From Oscillospiraceae bacterium (GTDB taxonomy: Bacteria > Bacillota > Clostridia > Oscillospirales > Ruminococcaceae), in NCBI GenBank assembly GCA_900768995.1, contig CAAGEZ010000017.1, forward strand, positions 56,482-120,481: DNA of 64,000 nucleotides, read 5' to 3'. Made by a program: the position numbers and the translations under genes. Positions 42,032-51,169 of the stretch are shown here, one piece after another (positions within the stretch are counted from its first letter, which is position 1; the number at the start of each line of letters is the position of its first letter). The notes under the pieces were generated by a model that saw only the letters and a program-made list of their open reading frames with translations, searched no databases and was not told where the DNA came from.

Positions 42032-44309
42032 TATTGATTCTTCCTTTCATTCGGATATTTTTACGTCTGAGCTTTTTCTGCTCTTTTATACATTCCTTGA
42101 CCGCTTCACGGATATTCAGGTAAGTGCTTATTGCTTTCAGCCTGCCTGCATCATCTGCACGGCTGTCGAAAAGCGCATTCTCGGTGACATATGCAATATC
42201 GCCCGTATCACAGCCTGTCAGCTTCTCAATCTGTTCGTAAAATTCATATGGTGTAAGTGCATCGCCGTTTTTTATGAGCTTTGCGGCAGTTTTTCGGGAA
42301 AGTCTCAGGTATATCTGTTTTATGCTCTCATCGGGTGAATCTCCGCTTACTCTGCTCACAAAACGCTTTTCGGATATAGCGGGAAGTGCCGCCAGTACCA
42401 CAAGAGCAATGACCATAGCCGCTCCCGATATCACGCATATTACGAATACAAGGCTGTAGTCGATTGTTACGTTAAAAGCAATGTTGTCTGTGTTCTCCGC
42501 ATTCCTGTTATAATCAGAGGCGACTGTGGGCTCGAAAACTATCCAGCCCATATTCTGGATATATACTTCGGGATATGCGTGGGAACAGCTGTCTTTTACC
42601 GAAAAAACATTTTCCCTGCCTGTTACATCAGGGGAAAAGCCTTCAGTATATCGTGCGGTCAGTCCAAGAGAACGAGCCATAAGAACATAAGCCGTTGCAT
42701 AATGGGTACAGCTTCCACGCTTGCTGTTAAACAAAAAATATTCAACACTCGGGTCGGGTGCAATATAATCAAGGTCATACACATATCCGTTATTTGTAAA
42801 GTAGCTCTGAAGTGCCTCAGCCTTCTGCCAGTCATAAACAAGCCCTGCGGTTATCTGCTCCGCAAGTGCCTTTATTTCGGGCGATATGCTTTCGCAGTTT
42901 TTATCGTATGCCGCAGTGTGATAATCCATTGCTTCGTTATGAACTTCAAGAAAAGCTTCCGCATTGTCATACAACGGGTCATTGTTTTCGCTTAGTATTC
43001 CGCAAAGCTCCGTAAGCATACTTTTACATTCATCATCGGAGAAATTCGCCCCGCCAAGCTCAAGCCAGAAATAACGTGGCGTAAATTCATCGTAGTACAC
43101 CACCTGATACGTAAGCTTAGGGTCGTGAGGCTGGAGCTTGTTTCTGAATACACCGCCTCTTGTGACATAAATAATATTGCTGTTATCCGACGGGATTATG
43201 TTTATCGCTCTTGCAGGAGCAAGATAATAGACCGCTCCGAAATTCTCGGGAACAACGCTTACTATTTTGACATTCTCCGTAAAATCAGAATAGTTTGCAA
43301 GAGCTGTAAGTCCGTATTTTTCAGTAAATCCCGAAGAGTATTTTTCTGCGGCAATTATGCTTTCCCTGAGCTGTGAAAGACTGAGCTCTCCGCTTTTTTC
43401 AGCCCATTCATCATTTATATAATACGGGTCTGAGTAATACTTGTCACTGTACCAGTGAAGCTCGTCAAAATCATAGAAATCAAAAGTCTGCCGCTTGAAA
43501 TATGGCACATTGTCCCCATAAAGCATATAAAGATACTTATTTGAAAAATTCCTGAATGCATTGGGGCCGCCTGAAAATTCGCTTAAGACCGAATAATCAC
43601 TGAACAAAGAATTATCATCGCTGTTCATAAAGAGCCGTTCAAATTCGTCATAATACCGTGCTTCGGGATTTTTCGGGATAATAGCGGAAAATATGAGCAG
43701 TACAAAACCGAATACACAGGCAGAAAAGACTGCCGCTTTATTTCCCGACGAAACCCTCTCCACGCTTTTTGAACGCAGTGATATCATAAGGACAGCGATG
43801 TTCAGCATTGCAATAACGGCAATATAAACATTGTTTATTTCCGAAAGCACCTTTACCGACAATGCACAGGGAATAAGGCTCACAAGCGTAAGGAATGACA
43901 TTCGGTAAAGGACGCAGGAGAAATAATATACCGTAAGCGCAAAGAATGGGACAAAGCTTACCGTCAGCGCAAGGAGATAATCAAACTGTGTTTCCGCTTC
44001 ATCGGCTCCTGTGAGGAACCACTTTTGGAATCCGTCTCCCCAATCATTTCCGAGAACGAGCCCGATAAATATTCTCAGAAGTGCAAAAGCAAGCACCGTT
44101 ATCATAATACCACCTGCAACGTGATGCCTGTCGGTAAAGCGGCAGATCATAAACATTGCTGCGGTAACAAGAATCACAGCCAATGACCAGAGGGAGAAAA
44201 TATGAACGGAATATACGGAAAATACTGCAAGGCTCAGGACTGTTGCCAAAGCAAAAGGCAGTATCTCTTTTTTATCACCTTTAATAAAATCCAAAAGCTT
44301 ATCGTTCAT
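42021..44309 (-). CDS. Membrane transglutaminase-like protein
   Basis: A 762-residue protein. About six membrane helices at the N-terminus (to residue 230) are followed by a large outside region with a transglutaminase-like cysteine protease core: the Cys in RGSCTHYATAYVLMA, the His in SCSHAYPEV, and the Asp/Glu in WIVFEPT. Another membrane helix (about 635-655) and a cytoplasmic tail of the DUF4129 kind (LRLSRKTAAKLIKNG) complete it. The layout matches TgpA/DUF3488 proteins that occur with MoxR and DUF58 partners. The biochemical activity in Firmicutes is unsettled. It overlaps the genes on both sides by 11 bases, so expression is tightly coupled. Confidence 0.9.
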   Translation of the reverse strand: MNDKLLDFIKGDKKEILPFALATVLSLAVFSVYSVHIFSLWSLAVILVTAAMFMICRFTDRHHVAGGIMITVLAFALLRIFIGLVLGNDWGDGFQKWFLTGADEAETQFDYLLALTVSFVPFFALTVYYFSCVLYRMSFLTLVSLIPCALSVKVLSEINNVYIAVIAMLNIAVLMISLRSKSVERVSSGNKAAVFSACVFGFVLLIFSAIIPKNPEARYYDEFERLFMNSDDNSLFSDYSVLSEFSGGPNAFRNFSNKYLYMLYGDNVPYFKRQTFDFYDFDELHWYSDKYYSDPYYINDEWAEKSGELSLSQLRESIIAAEKYSSGFTEKYGLTALANYSDFTENVKIVSVVPENFGAVYYLAPARAINIIPSDNSNIIYVTRGGVFRNKLQPHDPKLTYQVVYYDEFTPRYFWLELGGANFSDDECKSMLTELCGILSENNDPLYDNAEAFLEVHNEAMDYHTAAYDKNCESISPEIKALAEQITAGLVYDWQKAEALQSYFTNNGYVYDLDYIAPDPSVEYFLFNSKRGSCTHYATAYVLMARSLGLTARYTEGFSPDVTGRENVFSVKDSCSHAYPEVYIQNMGWIVFEPTVASDYNRNAENTDNIAFNVTIDYSLVFVICVISGAAMVIALVVLAALPAISEKRFVSRVSGDSPDESIKQIYLRLSRKTAAKLIKNGDALTPYEFYEQIEKLTGCDTGDIAYVTENALFDSRADDAGRLKAISTYLNIREAVKECIKEQKKLRRKNIRMKGRINNEK

Positions 44310-45546
44310 CGTTCATTCCTCCTTTCGGAGATGCTGTTTTCGGAGAAACGGCAGATGGATATATGACTGTCTGCAATGTTCCCTTGCCCTCTGCTCCTGA
44401 ATGGGAAACAATACTGTTCAGCTCGGGATCAAGGTATGGGGTGCAGAATACTGCAACGCTGCCTTTCTGAGATTTAAGCTCCTCCTCGGGAAAGCGTGAT
44501 TCGCTGTGAGGGGCAAAGCTGTATGATGCAAGCTCTGTTCTTATGGCGGCAAGATCATTTTCGTCTGCTGCGGGAAAACATTCCCAGCCATTTTTGCCAG
44601 TAAGATAGAAATTCACCGAGAAATTTCCCAGCATAAGTGCACGGGTCATTCCAAGTGACTGCTCAACAGCGTCCTGTGCCATAAGGCAGGTGATGTTTTC
44701 GCTGTTTTCACCAGAAAATTTTTCTTCGGATACCACTGCGGGAATAAACACGCTGTCTTTGTCAAATGTGCTGTCAAGTATGACCGTGACTGCCGATGAT
44801 ACCGTTTCATCATCAAGACGGACAAGCAGCTTTCCTCTTTTTGCCGACTGCTTCCAGTTCACACGCTTTAAGGGGTCGCCTGGGACATATTCACGGTTCT
44901 CATATCCGGGAAATCCGCCGAAGCTGCTTGTCTGAGCCTCCACAGTTTCCTCACTGTCATCGGAAAATGCAGAAAGCTCCGCCGCACGGGACACAACAGG
45001 GTCTGAAAGGCTGACATCGGGTATATCGGGAATAACTGAGGCGGTAAAGGTCATCTGACTCATATTCGCACTTCTTATCTCAAATGACACAAATCCAAAA
45101 TAATCGGACACTCGGAAACTTTTCACGCTGATATTGGCAGGACCGCATATTTTCGCTTTATAGCTCACCTCAAAGCTTTCCGTATCAAAGGGCAGAACGG
45201 ATATACTGCGATACGGATTTTCTGCTTCAACTGCGGGCGTATCGGTCATATCAATGAGTACGGGCGGAGTGGGGAGAAATGTGCCGTTTGTGACGCTGAC
45301 TGTTATAACGCAGCTGTCTCCCTTGCACATCGTGAGCATATCCGTATCACAGGAAACGTATATCCTGCGGACGAATATCAGCGTCATAAGCACAGAGATA
45401 ACAGGCGCTGCCACAAACGCCGTCACAAGGAACCAGCCCACTCTTCCGCTGAGGTAAAGGGCAAATATCACGGCTAATGCCACCGCCGCAAGATAGTTTA
45501 TAAGTCCGCCGATAAGCTCTGCGGGCTTTGTCTTTTTTATTTTCAT
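44299..45546 (-). CDS. DUF58-domain membrane protein
   Basis: A 415-residue protein with two membrane helices near residues 12-55, a beta-rich extracytoplasmic or juxtamembrane region, and the DUF58 signature REYVPGDPLKRVNWKQSAKRGKLLVR, readable in two parts. The region after it resembles a degenerate von Willebrand A fold. DUF58 proteins are regular partners of MoxR ATPases and are thought to take part in assembly or insertion of metal-loaded or envelope complexes. It lies 5 bases behind moxR and overlaps the transglutaminase gene by 11 bases. Confidence 0.9.
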   Translation of the reverse strand: MKIKKTKPAELIGGLINYLAAVALAVIFALYLSGRVGWFLVTAFVAAPVISVLMTLIFVRRIYVSCDTDMLTMCKGDSCVITVSVTNGTFLPTPPVLIDMTDTPAVEAENPYRSISVLPFDTESFEVSYKAKICGPANISVKSFRVSDYFGFVSFEIRSANMSQMTFTASVIPDIPDVSLSDPVVSRAAELSAFSDDSEETVEAQTSSFGGFPGYENREYVPGDPLKRVNWKQSAKRGKLLVRLDDETVSSAVTVILDSTFDKDSVFIPAVVSEEKFSGENSENITCLMAQDAVEQSLGMTRALMLGNFSVNFYLTGKNGWECFPAADENDLAAIRTELASYSFAPHSESRFPEEELKSQKGSVAVFCTPYLDPELNSIVSHSGAEGKGTLQTVIYPSAVSPKTASPKGGMNDER

Positions 45547-45551
45547 AAGGC

Positions 45552-46502
45552 TTATTCCACGGGTACAGGCACTTCGGACAGAAGCTTTTCCACAGCATTT
45601 TCGGGACTTCCGCAGACAGATCTGCCCTTGGGGGTGAGTATAATTCTGTGAGCAAGAACATACGGTGCAAGGAGCTTTACATCATCGGGGATAACATAGG
45701 CTCTTCCTGAGATAAGTGTCATTGCCTTTGCAGTATTGTAAAGAGCAATGCTTCCTCTGGGGCTTACTCCAAGCTTGATATACTCCGCATTTCTTGTGGC
45801 ATTAACAAGCTCGATGATATACTTTCTTATGTTGTCCGAGCATCTAACAAGACGTACCTTTTCCATCAGTGTGGTTATGTCCTCGCAGGTTATGACAGGT
45901 TCAAGGGTGTTTGGGGTAAGACTGCTCTCGTTTCTTTCAAGTATTGCAAGCTCGTCCGTTTTGTCGGGATAACCCATACTTATCTTCATAACAAATCTAT
46001 CCATCTGAGCTTCGGGGAGATGATAGGTTCCGTAGGTCTCAACGGGGTTCTGGGTGGCGAGCACCATAAAAGGTTTGGGCAGCGGATAGATGTTTCCGTC
46101 AAGGCTCACCTGTCCCTCCTCCATTATTTCAAGAAGTGCGGACTGGGATTTGGGCGAGGCACGGTTTATTTCATCGGCAAGAAGAAAATTGCAGAATGCT
46201 GCGCCCTTTCTGAACTCATTTACTCCCGTTTGCGTGTTTATCATAGTAAAGCCTGTGATGTCGGAGGGCATTACATCGGGGGTCATCTGTATTCTGCCGA
46301 ATGTACCGCCGCAGGAACGGGCAACGGAGGAAACGAGCTTTGTTTTTCCCACTCCGGGAACGTCCTCGATAAGAACGTGTCCCCCTGTGAGCATTGCGGC
46401 GATAACAAGCTCAATTGCCTGCCTTTTGCCCACGATTATCTTTTCAACATTTTCTATAAGTGCGGAAATTGCCGCATTTTTATCGGAAGGTCTTTCTGTC
46501 AT
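45552..46502 (-). CDS. MoxR-family AAA+ ATPase
   Basis: A 316-residue AAA+ protein. Walker A is EDVPGVGKTKL (residues 46-56), Walker B and its surroundings are LLADEINRASPKSQSALLE, sensor 1 is in LATQNPVE and sensor 2 is in GVSPRGS. MoxR proteins act as chaperone-like remodelers for partners carrying DUF58/VWA domains; here those partners are the next two genes. GAAAGGAATG precedes the start region. An 85-base gap separates it from the LRR-protein gene upstream in the operon. Confidence 0.94.
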   Translation of the reverse strand: MTERPSDKNAAISALIENVEKIIVGKRQAIELVIAAMLTGGHVLIEDVPGVGKTKLVSSVARSCGGTFGRIQMTPDVMPSDITGFTMINTQTGVNEFRKGAAFCNFLLADEINRASPKSQSALLEIMEEGQVSLDGNIYPLPKPFMVLATQNPVETYGTYHLPEAQMDRFVMKISMGYPDKTDELAILERNESSLTPNTLEPVITCEDITTLMEKVRLVRCSDNIRKYIIELVNATRNAEYIKLGVSPRGSIALYNTAKAMTLISGRAYVIPDDVKLLAPYVLAHRIILTPKGRSVCGSPENAVEKLLSEVPVPVE

Positions 46503-46587
46503 TTTCGTTCATTCCTTTCGGGAAACAGTACTATGAAAAATCAGCAGTGGAAAATGTTCTGTAAAATTATCCATCTGCTGAAAATCA

Positions 46588-47751
46588 TTATTTCTTCTTA
46601 TTTACTACGAGGAGTGTTACTGTTACGGCAAGTGCTGCGCACAGAACTGCGATTATCAGAACGGAAATTCCGCTGAATGAGCTTGGCTGTGCTGCTGCGG
46701 GAGATGCTTCAGTCACAGCCTCGGCTGATGCTTCGTTGACTGCTTCAGATGTTTCGGAGACGATTTCTTCTGTTGCAGATGCTTCTGTCTCGGAAACAGT
46801 TTCCTGCTCTTCGGCTGTCTGTGAAGTCTCTTCTGTGGTCTGGGCAGGCTGTGTTTCAGCAGACTTCGGAGGAACATATTCGCTGTCATCGCTGAGGTCA
46901 TAGCCTACGGAAACAAAATTATTGTTCATTCCGTCAAAGCCCTCATTGCTTTCATATGTGTGGAATGTAACCTTAGCATTCTGAAAGGAGTTATCGCTTA
47001 TTGCAGGAGCGGTGTCACCGTAAAAATATACATCTGTAAGGCTGTAGCAGTCGGAAAATGCACCCTCGCCTATTTTTGTGACCTGAGGACCGAGATGTAT
47101 CTCGGAAAGGCTGCACTTTGAAAAGCAATAATCGGGAACTTCGGTTATGGCTTCGGGAAGAGCAAAGCTTTTAAGTGCCTTACAGTCGGAAAATGCGCCT
47201 GTGCCGATAGATGTCACTTCGGCAGGAACGGCAAATTCCTCCACATTTTCGCAGCCCTCAAATGCATAATCGCCAATGGTGCGGAGAGTGGCAGGAATGG
47301 AAATTTTTACAAGCTTGCGATTACCCGAAAAAGCCCTGCTTCCGATCGTTTCGGTATTAGCAGGGAGACTGATGTATGTGAGCTGGTTTCTTGACTGGAG
47401 AGCATTTTCGGGGATAACGCCATTTTCCGTTTCGCAGCCAGCAAGCTCAATGTATTCGAGGTTTGGATATCCGATAATTGCGCCGTAGTCAGAGGAGTTC
47501 AGAACTCCCCCGCTTACCGCAAGCTTTGTTATGGTGTTAAGGTCAGCGCCGTCCTTTGCATCTTCAATGGTGGCGGAAAGCTTTCCCGTTTCAAACTCCG
47601 TGACCGTCACGGAAACGCCCGTATCCTCGGCATAGGCGTTTACCGTAAGGGGAAGTATCACAAAGCTGAAAAGCATCACTATCGCCATTATCAGCATTAT
47701 CACACGCATAACGTTCTTCTTTTTCTGCTCGCTCATTTTTCTCATTGTCAT
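46588..47751 (-). CDS. BspA-type leucine-rich-repeat surface protein with C-terminal membrane anchor
   Basis: A 387-residue exported protein. An N-terminal signal or anchor (VIMLIMAIVMLFSFVILP) is followed by LRR_5/BspA repeats between about residues 95 and 265 of the form TIGSRAFSG--KLVKISIPA. A Glu/Thr/Ala-rich stalk (about 295-350) and a final membrane helix with a KKK stop (LIIAVLCAALAVTVTLLVV) complete it. There is no LPxTG-type sorting signal; the anchor is a plain membrane helix. BspA repeats usually mediate protein binding or adhesion. Encoded in front of moxR, it could be a client or sensor of the MoxR/DUF58/transglutaminase machinery, which is inference. Confidence 0.87.
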   Translation of the reverse strand: MTMRKMSEQKKKNVMRVIMLIMAIVMLFSFVILPLTVNAYAEDTGVSVTVTEFETGKLSATIEDAKDGADLNTITKLAVSGGVLNSSDYGAIIGYPNLEYIELAGCETENGVIPENALQSRNQLTYISLPANTETIGSRAFSGNRKLVKISIPATLRTIGDYAFEGCENVEEFAVPAEVTSIGTGAFSDCKALKSFALPEAITEVPDYCFSKCSLSEIHLGPQVTKIGEGAFSDCYSLTDVYFYGDTAPAISDNSFQNAKVTFHTYESNEGFDGMNNNFVSVGYDLSDDSEYVPPKSAETQPAQTTEETSQTAEEQETVSETEASATEEIVSETSEAVNEASAEAVTEASPAAAQPSSFSGISVLIIAVLCAALAVTVTLLVVNKKK

Positions 47752-47788
47752 TCATTTCCTTTCTGATTATTGACCGATTCGGAAAGCT

Positions 47789-48616
47789 TTAACCGTCTAT
47801 TTCGGAAAAATGCCCCGCAACTCTTATTCCCGCAGAGCTGTAATGGAAAATATCCGTTGTAAGGGGGCGTGATGCCCAGCGGTATTCGCCCACTATGGCA
47901 GAACCAAGGCGCTCAAGGACATTGTTTGTCACATCTGTGAGGGCAAGGAGCGTGTCCTTTGATGGGGCTGCCACAAGAAAGCGTGAGCCAAGGCGCTCGG
48001 AGATGAAATTATGGAACTCTGAGCACATCATAAGTGCCACCGTGAAGTCGCTGCCCTCGGCTTTGAAGTCAAGGCACCTGACCGTTCCCGCTCCGTCTGC
48101 GGTGCTGTCGCTGTATTCAGCCTTTTTCAGCAGCCTGCACATATTCCTGTCTGCCACAGAAAAAAGCACCTCTCGTGGAACGTCCCATTTTTTCATATAT
48201 TCCTCTGAAAGCAGCCTTGAACGGACATTATCGCCTGTATAGCATATGACACGTTTTAAGCCGCCCATAAAATCATCGGTTATCATACCGCCGGTTATCT
48301 CGTCGTCACGCATAACGGTGAAGCGGATAAACTCCTGACCGTTAGTGAACGATACCATTCGTTCAAGTATGCCGAAATCACGTATGACACGCTCCATAAG
48401 CTTGTTTATCGCCTCGGGAGACCTGTTTCTTGCGTACTCGAATTTTTCCGATGATACATCAAAATCAAGTGAAGAATTGCCGTCGGTAATTATATAGTAG
48501 TCCCTTGACCCTCTTTTTTCCACCGAAAAACGGTTCTTTTTCAGTGCGGAGCGGAAGAGACGGTTGAATTTTTCGTCCGTTTTGTTATCAATAAGCAGTT
48601 CGCTCAGTTCGTCCAT
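47789..48616 (-). CDS. Conserved-looking protein of unknown function, possibly DUF1444/YtpQ-like
   Basis: About 275 residues with no membrane helix, and I cannot assign it with confidence. Its second half (SRFLVAAPSKDTLLALTD, then WASRPLTTDIFHYSSAGIRV) recalls the DUF1444/YtpQ family, in which a late barrel presents data-like strands, but the match is weak. It is the first gene of the MoxR operon. The probable ATG 48616 is 14 bases after AAGGGAG; an in-frame ATG at 48640 lacks a ribosome site, and starts further up fall at or before the promoter. The gap to the LRR gene is 37 bases. Confidence 0.65.
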   Translation of the reverse strand: MDELSELLIDNKTDEKFNRLFRSALKKNRFSVEKRGSRDYYIITDGNSSLDFDVSSEKFEYARNRSPEAINKLMERVIRDFGILERMVSFTNGQEFIRFTVMRDDEITGGMITDDFMGGLKRVICYTGDNVRSRLLSEEYMKKWDVPREVLFSVADRNMCRLLKKAEYSDSTADGAGTVRCLDFKAEGSDFTVALMMCSEFHNFISERLGSRFLVAAPSKDTLLALTDVTNNVLERLGSAIVGEYRWASRPLTTDIFHYSSAGIRVAGHFSEIDG

Positions 48617-48662
48617 ATGTAGCTGCGCTGCTCCCTTCATAATGTAGTAATAGTTATATATC

Positions 48663-48691
48663 ATTATAACATATATTTTCGCATTTGTACA
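48663..48691 (-). promoter_or_regulatory. Promoter of the MoxR operon
   Basis: On the minus strand TGTACA (48691-48686) and TATAAT (48668-48663) are 17 bp apart. The -35 is weak (4 of 6). Confidence 0.65.
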
Positions 48692-48773
48692 TAGTTTTTG
48701 AGCGAGTATTTTAAAAAATTTCTCGGAGCATTCAGTCATAAAATTATCCCGCTTATTTTGTCAGATGTATAAA

Positions 48774-48802
48774 TTGACATATTTGCCGAACTGTGTTATA
48801 CT
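48774..48802 (+). promoter_or_regulatory. Sigma-A promoter of the metY operon
   Basis: TTGACA (48774-48779) and TATACT (48797-48802) are 17 bp apart. The leader is only about 60 bases, too short for a SAM riboswitch or T-box. Confidence 0.82.
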
Positions 48803-48866
48803 ATAATTCAGTGTTTATTTTACAGATACCTTAACATATCATAAATTCAATCGGAGGTCATTAATA

Positions 48867-50150
48867 ATGAAAGAGATCAAAAGCACTGCAAAAATCGAGA
48901 CAAAATGCCTGCATTCGGGATACACTCCCAAGAACGGCGAGCCCCGTGTTATGCCCATCGTTCAGAGCACTACATATGTTTATGATTCCACAAATTCCGT
49001 TGCGGACGTTTTTGACGACCCCACACTGAGCCTCATCTACTCCCGCTTCGAAAACCCCACCACCGACTGCGTTGAAAAGAAGATAGCAGCTCTTGAAGGC
49101 GGTGCGGCTGCTATGTGTACATCAAGCGGTCAGGCGGCTTCCCTGCTCTCTATCCTGAACATCTGCGAGGCTGGTGACAGCTTTATCGCTTCTTCCTCCA
49201 TTTACGGCGGAACAGTCAATCTTTTCGGCTTTACACTGAAGAGAATGGGCATCGAATGCATCTGGGTCGATGTAAACGCTACCCCCGAAGAGCTTGACGC
49301 TGCTTTCAAGCCCAACACAAAGGCTGTTTTTGGTGAGACTATCGCAAATCCCGCCCTTACCGTTTTTGACATTGAGACATGGGCAGATGCCGCTCACAAG
49401 CACGGTGTTCCCCTTATCGTTGACAACACCTTTGCTACCCCGTATCTTTGCAGACCTATTGAATGGGGGGCTGATATCGTTGTTCACTCCACATCTAAAT
49501 ATATGGATGGTCATGCTGTTCAGGTCGGCGGCGTTATCGTTGACAGCGGAAAATTCAACTGGGACAACGGCAAATTTCCCTGCCTTTCCGAGCCTGACGA
49601 GAGCTATCACGGCACAGTTTACACAAAGCAGTATCCTGTGCCATACATCACAAAGGCAAGAATGCAGCTTATGAGAGATTTCGGCTGCTATCCCGCCGCT
49701 CATTCCTCTTTCCTGCTCAATCTCGGTCTTGAAACGCTTGCTGTACGTATGCCCGTTTATTGCAGCAATGCTCTTAAGGCTGCAAAATTTATCGCTCAGT
49801 CTGACAAGGTGGAGGCTGTATATTACCCCGGACTTGAAACCGACAAGTATCACAAGCTTGCCGAAAAATATCTCCCCCTCGGCACAAGCGGCGTAATTTC
49901 ATTCTCCATAAAGGGCGGACGTGATGCGGCAGTCAGGTTTATGGATTCACTGGAGCTTGCTTCAAACGAGGTACACGTTGCGGATATACGCACCTGCGTT
50001 CTCCACCCCGCTTCCGCAACTCACCGTCAGCTTTCCGATGAACAGCTTGTTGCTGCGGGAATTGACGGCGGACTTATCCGTCTTTCCGTGGGACTTGAAA
50101 ATATTGATGATATCCTTGCGGATATCAAACAGGCTTTCGATAAAATGTAA
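48867..50150 (+). CDS. metY: O-acetylhomoserine sulfhydrylase-type PLP enzyme
   Basis: A 427-residue Cys/Met metabolism PLP enzyme. TKCLHSGYTP at the N-terminus, ALEGGAAAMCTSSGQAA, and the PLP lysine in VHSTSKYMDGHAVQVGG point to the MetY/O-acetylhomoserine aminocarboxypropyltransferase branch, not cystathionine gamma-synthase. It would make homocysteine (or methionine precursors) from O-acetylhomoserine and sulfide. GGAGG precedes the ATG. It is first in an operon with cysK (11-base gap), so sulfide assimilation into both homocysteine and cysteine is coordinated. Confidence 0.93.
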   Translation: MKEIKSTAKIETKCLHSGYTPKNGEPRVMPIVQSTTYVYDSTNSVADVFDDPTLSLIYSRFENPTTDCVEKKIAALEGGAAAMCTSSGQAASLLSILNICEAGDSFIASSSIYGGTVNLFGFTLKRMGIECIWVDVNATPEELDAAFKPNTKAVFGETIANPALTVFDIETWADAAHKHGVPLIVDNTFATPYLCRPIEWGADIVVHSTSKYMDGHAVQVGGVIVDSGKFNWDNGKFPCLSEPDESYHGTVYTKQYPVPYITKARMQLMRDFGCYPAAHSSFLLNLGLETLAVRMPVYCSNALKAAKFIAQSDKVEAVYYPGLETDKYHKLAEKYLPLGTSGVISFSIKGGRDAAVRFMDSLELASNEVHVADIRTCVLHPASATHRQLSDEQLVAAGIDGGLIRLSVGLENIDDILADIKQAFDKM

Positions 50151-50161
50151 TAGGTGAACAG

Positions 50162-51169
50162 ATGAATACAGATAAATTCAGCGGTATCGAGGGACTTATC
50201 GGCAGAACGCCGATGCTGGAGATACATTACACATATAAAAAACGTGCGGGAAGAATTTTTGCCAAGGCAGAATACCTTAATATGACGGGCAGCATCAAGG
50301 ACAGAGTTGCTTTTCACATTATGAAAAAAGCTTATGAAAATGACGCAATAAAGCCCACGGACGTTATATGCGAAGCCACCAGCGGAAATACGGGGATCGC
50401 CTTTTCCGCTGTGGGCAGCTTTCTCGGTCACAGGGTCATAATCTATATGCCCGACTGGATGAGCTCGGAGCGCATCAATCTTATGAAAAGCTTCGGTGCG
50501 GAGGTAAGGCTCGTTTCAAAGGAGCAGGGCGGATTTTTAGGCTCTATCGCTCTAACCGAGGAGCTTGCAAAGCAGGGAAATGTGTTTCTCCCCTGCCAGT
50601 TCTCAAACGAGGACAACACCGAGGCACACTTTCTTTTCACAGGTGAGGAGATATCCCGTCAGCTTTCCGCTCTCGGTCTCACAGCCGACGGCATAGTTGC
50701 GGGAGTGGGCACGGGCGGCACTGTTATGGGCATTGGCAGACGGCTTAAAAAGGATAATCCAAATTGCAGGATATATCCCCTCGAACCCCTTAATTCCCCC
50801 ACGCTCTCAACGGGTTACAAGGTTGGCAAGCACCGCATTCAGGGCATTTCCGACGAATTTATCCCATCAATTTTAAAGCTTGAAGAGACTGATTCCGTTG
50901 TTTCCGTGGACGATATTGACTCTATCATTATGGCTCAGATGCTCTCCCGCCGCTTCGGCATAGGTGTGGGAATCTCCTCGGGTGCAAATATGCTTGGCAG
51001 CATCATTGCCAATGAGGAACTTGGCCCCGACAGCACTGTTGTGACCGTTTTTGCGGACGACAACAAAAAATATCTTTCCACCGATTATTCCGAGGAGCAC
51101 CCTATGAAGGAGTGCTATATGACCCGAGATATCGTGCTCACGGACGTTATTGCACACAGATATGAATGA
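50162..51169 (+). CDS. cysK: Cysteine synthase (O-acetylserine sulfhydrylase)
   Basis: A 335-residue fold-type II PLP enzyme. The PLP lysine is in NMTGSIKDRVAF, the substrate loop is EATSGNTGIAFSA, and the phosphate-binding glycine loop is VGTGGTVMGIGR. It uses sulfide and O-acetylserine to form cysteine. The C-terminus extends slightly past the usual end (YMTRDIVLTDVIAHRYE). It overlaps the radical SAM gene by 8 bases. A cystathionine beta-synthase-like activity cannot be ruled out by eye. Confidence 0.93.
   Translation: MNTDKFSGIEGLIGRTPMLEIHYTYKKRAGRIFAKAEYLNMTGSIKDRVAFHIMKKAYENDAIKPTDVICEATSGNTGIAFSAVGSFLGHRVIIYMPDWMSSERINLMKSFGAEVRLVSKEQGGFLGSIALTEELAKQGNVFLPCQFSNEDNTEAHFLFTGEEISRQLSALGLTADGIVAGVGTGGTVMGIGRRLKKDNPNCRIYPLEPLNSPTLSTGYKVGKHRIQGISDEFIPSILKLEETDSVVSVDDIDSIIMAQMLSRRFGIGVGISSGANMLGSIIANEELGPDSTVVTVFADDNKKYLSTDYSEEHPMKECYMTRDIVLTDVIAHRYE

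Noticed and set aside
46588..47751. The LRR protein as a sortase substrate
   Set aside because: Its C-terminus has a membrane helix and a basic end but no LPxTG- or NPxTN-like motif before the helix.
48803..48866. A SAM riboswitch or T-box before metY
   Set aside because: The leader is only about 60 bases and contains no recognisable structure or T-box sequence.
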